Below are positions 28,086 to 37,089 of a DNA stretch of 64,000 nt, in pieces. The number at the start of each line of letters is the position of its first letter. Positions within the stretch are counted from its first letter, which is position 1. The stretch lies in assembly GCA_963701675.1 (NCBI GenBank), contig OY969623.1:3968001-4032000 (forward strand). Reading direction: 5' to 3'. The notes under the pieces are model-generated. The model saw only the letters and a list, made by a program, of their open reading frames with translations, had not been told where the DNA came from and did no database searches. The translations under genes and the position numbers were made by a program. This stretch comes from G963701675 sp963701675 (lineage in GTDB: Bacteria; Planctomycetota; Planctomycetia; Gemmatales; Gemmataceae).

Positions 28086-28305
28086 CTTATTGGCATTGCC
28101 CCTCGTAGCCGGTTGCCAGGCGCTATCGCATCCCTTCCAACTTACTATGGCGGGTCATCGTGTCGAGTAATCGAGCAAGCGTCGTCCTTGAATCACCGCG
28201 GCGGGCTGGTTAGAATTGGGAAGCTAAGAACCGAAAACCACTTCCCGACCATACTACCGAATTGACTCGCGGTGTTGGCTTGTTGGGAATCGCAGGAGAG
28301 ATGGA

Positions 28306-29997
28306 ATGGCATCGGTCCTTGTTGTCAAAGGCGCCGATCCGGGACGGAGTTTCCCCATCGAGGCGGAGCAGTTCGTGCTCGGCCGAGATCCCGCATGTAA
28401 CGTGGTGATTCTGGGCACCGCCGTGAGCCGGCGGCATGCGGTCATCTCGCGCATCAAAGATAAGTTTTATCTCGAAGACGGTGACGGCAAGGGCGAGCGC
28501 AGCCGAAACGGGACCAGCGTCAACAATGACGCCGTGCCGTTTCCAGGCCGCGTGCTGCTCAATCACGACGACCAGATCAAGATTTGCGACTTCATCTGTT
28601 CCTTCCAAGACGGCCCGGTGAGGAAACCGCTGCCGGCCGAGATGCGACGTGACGCACCGGAGGAGCCGCCCGAGGACCCCGTGGGGTCGACGACGGTCGA
28701 GGCAACCCTGAGCAGCCTGGCCAACAAGGTGCTGCTCGAAACGCAGCCGGCCGAAAAGATCAAGCTGCTCTTGGACATTCTCACGAGCCTCAGCAAGAAC
28801 CTGAAAGTGGATGCGCTCCTCCCGGATATCGCGCAGAAACTATTCGAGCTATTTCGCCAGGCGGATCGTTGCTTCGTCATTCTGCGCGACGAGACCATGT
28901 CGAAGCTCATTCCAAAAGTGATTCGGACACGCCGGAAGGCAGACGAGACCACCGCACGATTCAGCCGGCAAATCGTCAATCGTTGCTTGGAGACGCGCGA
29001 AGCGGTCCGCAGCGAAGATGCCAGCAGCGATAATCAGTTCATTCTCAGTCAGAGCATCGCGGATTTCCGCATACGCTCCGTCATGTGCGCTCCGCTTCTC
29101 AATCAAGACGAACAAGCGTTCGGCGTGATCCAACTCGACACGCAAGATCGGAACAAAAAGTTCACTCAGGACGATCTCAGTTTGCTGATGGGTGTTTCCA
29201 GCCAGGCGTCGATCGCACTTATAAATGCCAAGTTGCACGAAGAACAGATTGCCCACGAACGTCACCAGAGCGAACTGGAACTGGCGCGCGAAGTGCAACA
29301 GAAGTTCTTGCCGGCCGTTATGCCATCGTTGCCGCAGTATGAGTTTTTCGCCTACTACGACGCGGCCCAGCAGGTCGGCGGCGACTATTACGACTTCATT
29401 CCGGTTCCGCCGAATCGTCTCGCGATAATGCTCGGCGACGTGGCCGGGAAAGGCGTTCCCGCGGCGCTCTTGATGGCCAAGCTTAGCTCCGATGCTCGCT
29501 TCTGCATGTTGACCGAACCCGATCCGGCGTTGGCGTTTCGTAAACTAAACGCCTTGCTCCATCAGTCCGGGCTCACCGATCGATTCGTTACGCTCGTGAC
29601 CGCGGTTCTCGACCCGCTAGAAAACTATGTGACGTTGGTAAATGCCGGGCACATGTCGCCCCTCGTCTACCGCCGAGCTACCGGCCAATGCGAAGATGCG
29701 ATGAGCGCCAGCGTCGGCGGCGTGCCGTTGGCAGTCGACGAGGAGTTCCCGTACGAATCGTGCCGCGTTCCGCTTCATGCCGGAGACAGTATTCTGCTTT
29801 TCAGCGACGGCGTAACCGACGCGATGGATGTGCACAATCGCCAATTTCACATGAAGGGCGTTTGCTCCACGGTGTGCGGCGAACGTCAGACTCCTTCCGG
29901 GTTAGGCGAGCGTCTGGTGCAAGCCGTCGCACGCCATTCGGCCGGGCGAAGTCAGCACGACGACATTACCCTCGTCTGTTTCGGCCGCGTGGACTAG
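28306..29997 (+). CDS. FHA-GAF-PP2C (SpoIIE/RsbU-type) serine phosphatase
   Basis: A 563-residue cytoplasmic signalling protein. Residues 1-105 form an FHA domain with its phosphothreonine-binding residues (LGRDPACNVV, SRRHAVI, RNGTSVNN). Residues about 150-310 form a GAF domain (VMCAPLLNQDEQAFGVIQLD). Residues about 325-562 form a PP2C/SpoIIE phosphatase with metal-site motifs VGGDYYDF, LGDVAGKGVPAALLMA, NAGHMSPLVYR, LLFSDGVTDAMD and SQHDDITLV. Such proteins usually act on anti-sigma-factor antagonists or on targets of Ser/Thr kinases; the FHA domain would dock it on a phosphorylated partner. Neither partner is encoded nearby. Its last four bases overlap the stop of the convergent pyrB. Confidence 0.92.
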   Translation: MASVLVVKGADPGRSFPIEAEQFVLGRDPACNVVILGTAVSRRHAVISRIKDKFYLEDGDGKGERSRNGTSVNNDAVPFPGRVLLNHDDQIKICDFICSFQDGPVRKPLPAEMRRDAPEEPPEDPVGSTTVEATLSSLANKVLLETQPAEKIKLLLDILTSLSKNLKVDALLPDIAQKLFELFRQADRCFVILRDETMSKLIPKVIRTRRKADETTARFSRQIVNRCLETREAVRSEDASSDNQFILSQSIADFRIRSVMCAPLLNQDEQAFGVIQLDTQDRNKKFTQDDLSLLMGVSSQASIALINAKLHEEQIAHERHQSELELAREVQQKFLPAVMPSLPQYEFFAYYDAAQQVGGDYYDFIPVPPNRLAIMLGDVAGKGVPAALLMAKLSSDARFCMLTEPDPALAFRKLNALLHQSGLTDRFVTLVTAVLDPLENYVTLVNAGHMSPLVYRRATGQCEDAMSASVGGVPLAVDEEFPYESCRVPLHAGDSILLFSDGVTDAMDVHNRQFHMKGVCSTVCGERQTPSGLGERLVQAVARHSAGRSQHDDITLVCFGRVD

Positions 29998-30947
29998 GCA
30001 GCGCACACCAGTTTCAGCACCGCCATCCGAACCGCCAGGCCGTTCGTCACTTGTTGCAGAATCGCGGAATGCGGTCCGTCGGCAACTTCAGGTGTGATTT
30101 CGACGCCGCGATTGATCGGCCCCGGAGCGAGGATCAATACATCCGACTTCGAGCGGCGGAGTCGAGCGCTGTCCATTCCGAAGAGGAGCGCATACTCGTG
30201 AATTGATGGAAACAATCCGCTTCGTTGGCGTTCGAACTGTATGCGAAGCAAATTGATCACATCACAACGCGGCAAGATGTCGTCGAGCCTATGTGACACC
30301 TCGACTCCCAGGTCGGCAATGGGATATGGCACTAACGTCGGCGGACCGCAAACGATGACTTTGGCGCCAAGCTTGAGCAGACCGTGTATGTTGCTGCGAG
30401 CGACCCGGCTGTGCGTTATGTCCCCGACCAGGCCGACGGTCAATCCTTCGAGCCTGCCCTTCATTCGCCGAATCGTGAACATGTCGAGCAGCCCTTGCGT
30501 GGGATGCTCGTGGGCGCCGTCGCCGGCGTTTACGATTCGAGAACGGAGATGCTGGGCCAAGAGATGCGGCGTGCCGGGCACGGAATGCCGAACGACAATG
30601 ACGTCGACTCCCATGGCCTCGATGTTCTTGGCCGTGTCGATGAAGCTCTCGCCCTTGCTCAAACTCGACGCGGTCGCCGCAAACTCGACGGTGTCAGCAC
30701 TCAGCCGGCGCGCGGCGAGGCTAAAACTTGTTCGCGTTCGAGTGGATGGCTCGAAGAAGAGGTTAACAACTACTTTCCCTTTTAGGTCGCCGCGTTTCGG
30801 CTGATCCGGTTGACTGACATCGACGAAATCCTCGGCCGCGTCCAGGATGCACGCGATCTCTTCCCGACTGAGTTCCTCCAATTCGAGGAGGTGGCGGCGC
30901 GTCCATACGGCGGCTTCGCGTCTCGGTTGTAGCGTGGTGACACCCAT
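29994..30947 (-). CDS. pyrB: Aspartate carbamoyltransferase catalytic subunit
   Basis: A 317-residue enzyme of de novo pyrimidine synthesis, joining carbamoyl phosphate and aspartate. The carbamoyl-phosphate loop FEPSTRTRTSF is at about residues 65-75, the HPTQGLLD motif at about 148-155, the SLSKGES loop supplies the lysine reaching the neighbouring subunit, and APGPINRGVEI lies near the C-terminus. The length fits the class of catalytic chain found without, or not always with, a PyrI regulatory chain; no pyrI, pyrC or pyrR is adjacent. It converges on the phosphatase gene with both stops sharing a CTAG, and is divergent from the hydrolase gene. Confidence 0.95.
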   Translation of the reverse strand: MGVTTLQPRREAAVWTRRHLLELEELSREEIACILDAAEDFVDVSQPDQPKRGDLKGKVVVNLFFEPSTRTRTSFSLAARRLSADTVEFAATASSLSKGESFIDTAKNIEAMGVDVIVVRHSVPGTPHLLAQHLRSRIVNAGDGAHEHPTQGLLDMFTIRRMKGRLEGLTVGLVGDITHSRVARSNIHGLLKLGAKVIVCGPPTLVPYPIADLGVEVSHRLDDILPRCDVINLLRIQFERQRSGLFPSIHEYALLFGMDSARLRRSKSDVLILAPGPINRGVEITPEVADGPHSAILQQVTNGLAVRMAVLKLVCAA

Positions 30948-31058
30948 GGCTACCTATAGATTATGATGTCCGTAATGCTCGGTCCGCCGGCGCAGGCAAA
31001 AACCTGTATAACATCGGCGGCGTTGGAACCAGTCTCCGTGCATTGAAAGGACCCAAAC

Positions 31059-31952
31059 ATGTTCCGCCATGCCTTCCCTGGACTCGCCTGTTTCTTGATC
31101 TTCGTTTCCGCTTCCGTTGCGGAGGAACATAGCTTCGACTCGAACGGTGTCAAAATCCACTACGTCATCGAAGGCAAGGGCGAGCCGGTATTGCTCATTC
31201 ATGGATTCACCGCCAACGTGCAAGTGCAGTGGGGCCTGCCCGGCGTCATCAAGGCTCTGTCCAAAGACTACCAGGTGATCGCTCTCGACAATCGCGGCCA
31301 CGGCAAGAGTGACAAGCCACACGATCCCAAGAAATACGGCATGGAAATGGTGGAGGACTCGGTGCGATTGCTGGACCATCTCAAAATCAAGAAGGCCCAC
31401 GTCATCGGTTATTCGATGGGCGCCATGATTACGTGCAAGCTGGTCACGACTCACCCGGACCGCGTTCTGTCGGCAACTCTCGGCGGCGCCGGTGGCTTGC
31501 GTGAAAACGCCGACTTTAGGTTCTTCAATCAACTTGGTGACTCACTGGAGCAAGGCAAGGGTATCGGCATTCTCCTGGAAGCGCTCAATCCGCCGGACAA
31601 ACCCAAGCCGAGCGAGGAACAGATCAAGGCAATCAACACCATGTTGACAACGATGAACGACACCAAAGCCCTCGCGGCCGTCGTCCGGAGCTGGAAGGAC
31701 CTGATCGTTTCGGACGAAAAGCTTAAAGCAAACAAGGTTCCGACACAAGCGGTCATCGGCGACTTGGACCCACTGAAACGTGGCGTGGACGAACTGAACG
31801 GGCGGATGTCGAACCTGAAGATCGTGGTGATCAAGAACGGCGATCACATGAACACGTTCTTCCATCCGGAGTTTGTGAAGTCGCTGCAAACGTTCGTGGC
31901 CGAACACGGCCAAAAGGCGAAGGTTCCGGCAACGGCTTCGCCGGGAAAGTAA
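31059..31952 (+). CDS. Exported alpha/beta hydrolase
   Basis: A 297-residue protein with a clear signal peptide (MFRHAFPGLACFLIFVSASVA). The hydrolase fold shows the oxyanion loop LLIHGFTANVQ, nucleophile elbow IGYSMGAM (Ser in GYSMG), acidic residue in VIGDLDPLKRG and the catalytic His in NGDHMNTF. LDNRGHGKSDKP is typical of the epoxide hydrolase/haloperoxidase-like branch. Substrate unknown; location is periplasmic by the leader. It is transcribed alone from the region shared with pyrB, and the Uma2 gene follows 67 bases later. Confidence 0.9.
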   Translation: MFRHAFPGLACFLIFVSASVAEEHSFDSNGVKIHYVIEGKGEPVLLIHGFTANVQVQWGLPGVIKALSKDYQVIALDNRGHGKSDKPHDPKKYGMEMVEDSVRLLDHLKIKKAHVIGYSMGAMITCKLVTTHPDRVLSATLGGAGGLRENADFRFFNQLGDSLEQGKGIGILLEALNPPDKPKPSEEQIKAINTMLTTMNDTKALAAVVRSWKDLIVSDEKLKANKVPTQAVIGDLDPLKRGVDELNGRMSNLKIVVIKNGDHMNTFFHPEFVKSLQTFVAEHGQKAKVPATASPGK

Positions 31953-32019
31953 GCGACGACTGATTTCGGCGGCATAACGGCAAGTGAAACGCATCGCAGA
32001 TGAGCCCACGGGTGCAGTT

Positions 32020-32598
32020 ATGGAACTCAACTTGATCGCCGCCGAAGAGTATCTCGCCAGCGAGTTAATGTCACCGGTTAAGCGTGAGTACATCGGCGGG
32101 AAAGCGTACGCAAAAGAAGAGGCTAACAATCGGCATAATCTGATTGCTAGCAACGTCCTGGGAGCCACCGGATTTCGTTTACGCGGAAGCCATTACCACG
32201 CGTTAAACTCTGACACCAAGATCCGCATCCGGCTAGCAACTCATATTCGTTTTTACTACCCAGATGCATCGGTGATCTACCAGTCAAATCCTGGCGATGA
32301 GTACCACCAAGACGAGCCAGCCATCTTGTTCGAAGTTCTTATGCCCAACACTCGCCGGATCGACGAAGGCGAGAAGAAAGAAGCTTACCTCACCATTCCG
32401 TCGGTGAGCGTATACGCCCTTGTAGAAATGCAAGCGCCATCCGTACTCGTCTATAGGCGAACCGAGCACGGCTTCGTCCCCGAGGTTTACGAAGGCCTTG
32501 ACGCCGTTTTGTCACTCCCGGAGATCGGGATCGATTTGCCGTTGGCGGAAATCTACGAAGCCGTCGAGTTCCAACCGGAGCCGGAACTCAGCGAGTAG
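32020..32598 (+). CDS. Uma2 family endonuclease-like protein
   Basis: A 192-residue protein of the Uma2 (DUF820) family, a PD-(D/E)xK-type fold common in large environmental genomes. Family landmarks are AAEEYLASE at the start, EYIGGKAYA, RHNLIASNV, FYYPDASVIY, AILFEVLMPNTRRIDEGEKKEAYLTIPSVSVYALVEM and VLVYRR. The Asp of YPDAS and the Glu of FEVL are the expected metal ligands. Biological role is not established. A GTG 12 codons upstream (31984) is possible, but the ATG at 32020 puts the conserved EEYL at the usual distance. Confidence 0.85.
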   Translation: MELNLIAAEEYLASELMSPVKREYIGGKAYAKEEANNRHNLIASNVLGATGFRLRGSHYHALNSDTKIRIRLATHIRFYYPDASVIYQSNPGDEYHQDEPAILFEVLMPNTRRIDEGEKKEAYLTIPSVSVYALVEMQAPSVLVYRRTEHGFVPEVYEGLDAVLSLPEIGIDLPLAEIYEAVEFQPEPELSE

Positions 32599-32621
32599 CT
32601 TGCTGTTCGCCCGGAGCCGCG

Positions 32622-33137
32622 ATGCCTAAGAAGCGCGAAATGGTTTTCTTCACTATCTTCATCAGCGTTTTTTATTTAGCCGGCTTCGCCATCTTGGGCT
32701 TCGGCATCTGGGCCGCGCGGCGTTCGACGCATGCCGCGACTTGGCCGACGACGGAAGGCGTCCTAGACAAAATCGTCCTCACATCGAAATCAGGCACCGA
32801 CGAGAAACCAACTTACCAGGTGCAGGTTGAGTATACTTACACGGTGGATGGAACGGAATACCACGGATCGCGGTTGGCGTATGGCTACGTGGCGAGCACT
32901 GGCTACGAGGTTCACAAAGAAATACACGACAAACTGAAAGACGCAGAAATCGTGGATGTTCGCTACGACCCCAACGACCCCGCGACTTCGACTTTGTCCT
33001 TCGGCATTCACCGATCGATTCGGTTTATCCTTGGATTCGCGATCACCTGGCTTAGTTTCATTATCGGCTTTACGCTGGTTTGGTATGTTGCAGTGCACGG
33101 CGACGACGTTTTGTTGCAGAATCTGTCGGTGCGCTAG
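32622..33137 (+). CDS. DUF3592 membrane protein
   Basis: A 171-residue protein with a hydrophobic helix at each end (FFTIFISVFYLAGFAILGFGIW and IRFILGFAITWLSFIIGFTLVWYV). Between them is a DUF3592 domain: ATWPTTEGVLDK, YQVQVEYTYTVDGTEYHGSRLAYG and VDVRYDPNDPATSTL. Function unknown. It follows the Uma2 gene by 23 bases and may be co-transcribed. A larger, two-domain relative lies at 37090-37905. Confidence 0.85.
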   Translation: MPKKREMVFFTIFISVFYLAGFAILGFGIWAARRSTHAATWPTTEGVLDKIVLTSKSGTDEKPTYQVQVEYTYTVDGTEYHGSRLAYGYVASTGYEVHKEIHDKLKDAEIVDVRYDPNDPATSTLSFGIHRSIRFILGFAITWLSFIIGFTLVWYVAVHGDDVLLQNLSVR

Positions 33138-33164
33138 ACATTCGAGCCCGTGACATCGTGTGCC

Positions 33165-33899
33165 TCACCCGACGATCACCCCGGCCAGAACGTCGTAACT
33201 CGCGTGAGCGCCGACGGCGATGCCAAACCCTCGGAACTGGTAGACGGCCGTGAAGTAAAGGCCGGCTAACGTACGGAACAAGAATACGTATGCGTCGAAA
33301 GGCTCGCCGCATCTTCCGGCATGATGGGCAGCGGCGAAGATCAACGACGAACCCACCGCGGCCACGAGCAAGGCCACCAACCCAGGAAGTGCCAGCATCC
33401 GCAGCAACCGCAGCCCTCCGCCGAAGATGAGCAGTCGGAATAACACCTCTTCATATATGCCTGCACCGACGAAGGTGACGATCTGTGCCAGCGTCTCATC
33501 CTGCGCTGTACCGGACTGGAGGGTGACGCCGAACCCGTCGAGGGTTGGGCCAAGCACGCGGCTGAGACCGAGCAGGCCGAACGCGAAGACGACGCTTTCC
33601 ACCACCATGGCCGAACAAACGTTGAGCACATGGTCCGGCCGGTCGAACCAGCGCAGCCAACTCCAAAGCAGGAACAACAGAGCGATCAAAATCGGCGCCC
33701 AGAGAATATGAGGCAGACCGAACGCCGCCAGGCCCCAATGCAGCCAGGTATCGGCGCCGTTACGGAGCGCTTCGGGTTGCTTTCCCCCGAGGCATCCGAT
33801 GCCGCATTCATAAACCAAAAGTAGCGGGAAGAGGAAAACCAGGCATGGCCACGGATGCTGTGTGGCGGCCAAATAGCCGCTCTGCGATCGGTTGAACAA
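33165..33899 (-). CDS. CPBP-family intramembrane metalloprotease
   Basis: A 244-residue polytopic membrane protein with the three CPBP (Abi, Rce1-like) motifs: EEVLFRLL (motif 1, paired Glu and Arg), FAAAHHAGR followed by FLFRTLAG (motif 2), and VGAHASYDVL (motif 3). In Rce1-like enzymes these Glu and His residues activate water for peptide cleavage within the membrane. Bacterial members serve in immunity to self-made peptides or in processing, but nothing nearby points to either. It may share a transcript with the HD-GYP gene located upstream on the same strand. Confidence 0.9.
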   Translation of the reverse strand: MFNRSQSGYLAATQHPWPCLVFLFPLLLVYECGIGCLGGKQPEALRNGADTWLHWGLAAFGLPHILWAPILIALLFLLWSWLRWFDRPDHVLNVCSAMVVESVVFAFGLLGLSRVLGPTLDGFGVTLQSGTAQDETLAQIVTFVGAGIYEEVLFRLLIFGGGLRLLRMLALPGLVALLVAAVGSSLIFAAAHHAGRCGEPFDAYVFLFRTLAGLYFTAVYQFRGFGIAVGAHASYDVLAGVIVG

Positions 33900-33937
33900 C
33901 GGTGCACTCCCAATGAGCAGGCCGCGTCAGCCCATTG

Positions 33938-35344
33938 TCACACGACTTCGGGGTAATGTTCGGCAAGCAGGTTTAGCCGCTCAGCCCCGGTGAGCGAACG
34001 AACAATGCTCCGCCCTTCGGTTGCGCCGAGATCCAAATGCTGGGGAAAAGGCAAGCATTTCCCCTGGTAATCGGCGAGCAACGCCACCACGGGCCGCAAT
34101 GTTGCCTTCAAATCTCCGCGGTGCACCGGGGCGGCGATCACGGCGGCGACGGAACCGTCCGCCAGTTCGACGACAGTTCCCGGTGGATAAAGCGTAAATC
34201 CGAGGAGCCGTTCGGCCGCATGGCGATCTAATGCCCCTGTTTCCGCCAGCGCTAGAACTTCGGTCAATGCCGTGCGGCTGTTTCGTTCGACGCGGTATGG
34301 CCGTTTGGATCGGAGCGCGACGTAGACGTCACAGGCAGCCAGCAATCGCGGAAGCCAACTAATCTGATTCGTCCGCAGCCCGCCGGGATAGCCGGTCCCG
34401 TCGAGCCGCTCGTGATGGTCCCCGACAACCTCGGCTAACCATGTCTTGTCCGGCAGCGACCGCGCCATCAACTCAGCGCCGAGACGCGCATGGGGTTCGA
34501 TTTGTTGGCGTTGCGAATCGTCGAACGTAGTGGCAGACATCCACACCTCAGGCGAACATGCAATCATGCCGACATCGTGGAGCAACCCGGCCGAGATCGC
34601 CTCCAAAGGGCGACGCGCTAACGCGGGATCGTTGCGCAAGACACGCGCGATTACCTGCGCTACGTTCAGCCCGTGGCAAGCCACGTGTCGCTCGGGCGAG
34701 TTCTTGGTGCAGTGCAGAAACCGGACAGGGAGACCGTCGCGGAATTCGCCGTCGATCGCTTGGGCAACCTCGGTCAGTCGATTCCAATCGACAACCTGGT
34801 TGGCCTCCAACGCGCGAAAGATCTCGACTAATGCATCGATCCAGCCGTTTTCCTTCCGGCTTCGTTCCACGAGAAGATTCAATCTGCCCAAGCGTTCGGC
34901 GACGACCTGAAGCAGCGCCTCGATGCCTTCGCAGAGTTGCAATTGCGCACTTGGTGCATCAGGAAACGTTCCGATGGCCCGCAGCGCGACATTGGCGAGA
35001 GAGACCGTCTTGGTATACCAGACTTCCACGACATCCGGCGGCTCAGGCATTTCCGCAAACACGTCAGCAAGCCCCCGAAGCTGATGGAGGAGGTCTTTAC
35101 CGGTTTCGAGAAGTCGATGAGCTCGGGAAGTTAGCTGAGCCGGCAAACGAACGAGCGGCGTGTCCGCCGGAAGCTGACGAAGAACGGAATCCAGCAAGCC
35201 GTCAAATTGCGACCCGGCCTTGATTCTCTTTTCTAAGGCCTCGACGGAACGCGGATTCTTGGGCTCCGACGTTCCCTCGGCAGCGTGTGTGAGCTTCTCC
35301 TTGAGGGCCGAAATCCGATTCAAGATGGTTTGGCTCTCACTCAT
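33938..35344 (-). CDS. HD-GYP domain phosphohydrolase
   Basis: A 468-residue soluble protein. The N-terminal 200 residues are helical without a recognised sensor. The HD-GYP domain follows with AGLLHDVGMIAC (HD pair), IEPHARLGAELM, VVGDHHERLDGTGYPGGL (HHExxDGxGYP) and LLAACDVYVALRSKRPYR. Such domains hydrolyse cyclic di-GMP when intact, and the expected metal ligands are present. The C-terminal segment has a short barrel-like stretch (YPPGTVVELADGSVAAVIAAP). It is divergent from the sigma-54 activator, suggesting a common control region. Confidence 0.9.
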   Translation of the reverse strand: MSESQTILNRISALKEKLTHAAEGTSEPKNPRSVEALEKRIKAGSQFDGLLDSVLRQLPADTPLVRLPAQLTSRAHRLLETGKDLLHQLRGLADVFAEMPEPPDVVEVWYTKTVSLANVALRAIGTFPDAPSAQLQLCEGIEALLQVVAERLGRLNLLVERSRKENGWIDALVEIFRALEANQVVDWNRLTEVAQAIDGEFRDGLPVRFLHCTKNSPERHVACHGLNVAQVIARVLRNDPALARRPLEAISAGLLHDVGMIACSPEVWMSATTFDDSQRQQIEPHARLGAELMARSLPDKTWLAEVVGDHHERLDGTGYPGGLRTNQISWLPRLLAACDVYVALRSKRPYRVERNSRTALTEVLALAETGALDRHAAERLLGFTLYPPGTVVELADGSVAAVIAAPVHRGDLKATLRPVVALLADYQGKCLPFPQHLDLGATEGRSIVRSLTGAERLNLLAEHYPEVV

Positions 35345-35445
35345 CGGTCATCCCTTCATCGGGCGTTGACGGTCGGAAAAGGCGCGCAGTCCGCCTATCC
35401 TTTAGCATCGGAGCAACGGAAAGCGGACTTTAGATCGGGAATGCG

Positions 35446-35464
35446 GGTTTTTCACCGAAAAACC
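35446..35464. promoter_or_regulatory. Perfect short hairpin in the HD-GYP/sigma-54-activator divergent region
   Basis: GGTTTTTC, loop ACC, GAAAAACC: an 8-bp perfect stem lying between two divergently transcribed regulators. AAGCT and AGCTT flank a six-base gap immediately downstream. A protein-binding site or early transcript hairpin is possible; function is inference. Confidence 0.35.
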
Positions 35465-35556
35465 GTCAAGCTTTGCCGAGCTTAGCCGGTCCGTTAGAAT
35501 ACCCCAAAGCCCAGCGTGTCGAACGGCATGGGCTGGTGACGGAGTCTAACATTTCG

Positions 35557-37071
35557 ATGACAGACGACTCGCTCCGGGTACTGGTGATAGACGACGAAAA
35601 ACCTCATGCCGAGGCCGTGGCCGAAAGCCTGGAACGTGTCGGTTACGATTGTGTCATCGCCACCAGCGGACAGCAAGGCGCCCGACGAATGGAGGAGGAC
35701 GAATACGACCTCATCCTAACCGACCTTCGCATGGCCGGGTTGGACGGCCTGGCGATCCTACGCCGGGCCAAGGAATTGCTTCCCGATTCGGAAGTCGTGG
35801 TGATTACGGGCCATGGCGACGTCAAGACCGCCGTCGAAGCGATCAAACAAGGCGCTTCCAACTACTTGACCAAACCCGTCGACTTGTCCGAGCTTCGCGC
35901 CATTGTGGCACGGGCCGCGGAGCGTCTGCGCCTCGCCCAAGCCAATCGAGATTTGAAGCGGCAACTCGACGAAAAGTTCGGTTTCGAAGGCGTCGTCGGC
36001 AATAGCTCCAAGATGCACGGCGTGATCGCCAAGCTGAAGGATGTTGCGCCAACCAGTGCGACAGTGTTGATTCACGGCGAAACGGGAACGGGAAAGGAAC
36101 TCGTTGCCAAGGCCATTCATAACAACAGCCCGCGGAAGTCCAAGCCGTTCGTGGCGATGAATTGCACCGCCCTCAATGAGAATCTCCTCGAGGATGAGCT
36201 TTTCGGGCATGAACCCGGATCGTTTACCGGGGCCGATCGAGCTCGCAAGGGAAGGTTCGAGTATGCCAACGGCGGCACACTCTTCCTGGATGAAGTCGGC
36301 GACATGCCCGCCACTCTCCAGGCGAAGCTCTTACGCGTACTCGAAAACAAAGAGGTGTTTCGCATCGGCAGCAATGAGGGAATCAAGGTCAATGTTCGGT
36401 TGATCTCGGCCACCAACTGCGATCTGGAGGCGGCGGTGAGCGCGGGGACTTTTCGCCGCGACCTTTATTTCCGGTTGAAAGTCGTTACGGTGCGACTGGC
36501 GCCGTTGCGCGAACGGCGTGAGGACATCCCGCTTCTAACGGCTCATTTTTTGAAGGAATTCAGTCAACTGCACGGCAAGCGCGTCACCGGAATCTCCGAA
36601 CCCGTTCGGCATGCAATGGCCGTTTACGACTGGCCTGGAAACGTCCGGGAATTGCGGAATCTCATCGAGAGCATGCTAGTTCAGGACCGCGACGGCATAC
36701 TGGGACTCGACGACATTCAAGAGGGCGACGCATTGCGACCGCTCCCCGCCGGCAACCATATGGCGGTGGGGCCGGCAAACCTTGTCGGTCGGCCGCTGAG
36801 TGAAGTCCAACGCTATTACATTGAGCAGACGCTCCAAGCAGCCAAGGGAAATCGCGAAGACGCCGCACGTCTGCTGGGAATCGGCGAACGGACCCTTTAC
36901 CGCGAAATCCAAGAGTGGAAGGTGCAGGATAAAGTGCGTCAAGCGTTGAGCGACGCTGGAGGAAATCTCGAGGCGGCGGCGGAACGGCTGGGCATGACAC
37001 TGCAAAGCCTGCAACGCAAACTGCGAAAATGGGGCTTCCCGGCGGAGCGCGAGACATCGCCCGCCGATTAG
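35557..37071 (+). CDS. NtrC-family sigma-54-dependent response regulator with two Fis-type helix-turn-helix segments
   Basis: A 504-residue regulator. Residues 5-120 are a receiver domain (VLVIDDEK, phosphoacceptor Asp in LILTDLRM near 55, VITGHGD, YLTKPVD). Residues about 145-380 are the AAA+ domain with Walker A GETGTGKE, the sigma-54 contact loop as GSFTGA instead of the commoner GAFTGA, and GGTLFLDEVGDMP. The C-terminus holds two consecutive Fis-like helix-turn-helix units: NREDAARLLGIGERTLYREI and NLEAAAERLGMTLQSLQRKL. Start chosen at the ATG at 35557, where MTDDSLRVLVIDDE gives a normal receiver beginning. No partner histidine kinase lies next to it. DUF3592 and mutL follow on the same strand. 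Confidence 0.93.
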   Translation: MTDDSLRVLVIDDEKPHAEAVAESLERVGYDCVIATSGQQGARRMEEDEYDLILTDLRMAGLDGLAILRRAKELLPDSEVVVITGHGDVKTAVEAIKQGASNYLTKPVDLSELRAIVARAAERLRLAQANRDLKRQLDEKFGFEGVVGNSSKMHGVIAKLKDVAPTSATVLIHGETGTGKELVAKAIHNNSPRKSKPFVAMNCTALNENLLEDELFGHEPGSFTGADRARKGRFEYANGGTLFLDEVGDMPATLQAKLLRVLENKEVFRIGSNEGIKVNVRLISATNCDLEAAVSAGTFRRDLYFRLKVVTVRLAPLRERREDIPLLTAHFLKEFSQLHGKRVTGISEPVRHAMAVYDWPGNVRELRNLIESMLVQDRDGILGLDDIQEGDALRPLPAGNHMAVGPANLVGRPLSEVQRYYIEQTLQAAKGNREDAARLLGIGERTLYREIQEWKVQDKVRQALSDAGGNLEAAAERLGMTLQSLQRKLRKWGFPAERETSPAD

Positions 37072-37089
37072 TTGACGAGAGTTCGAATA

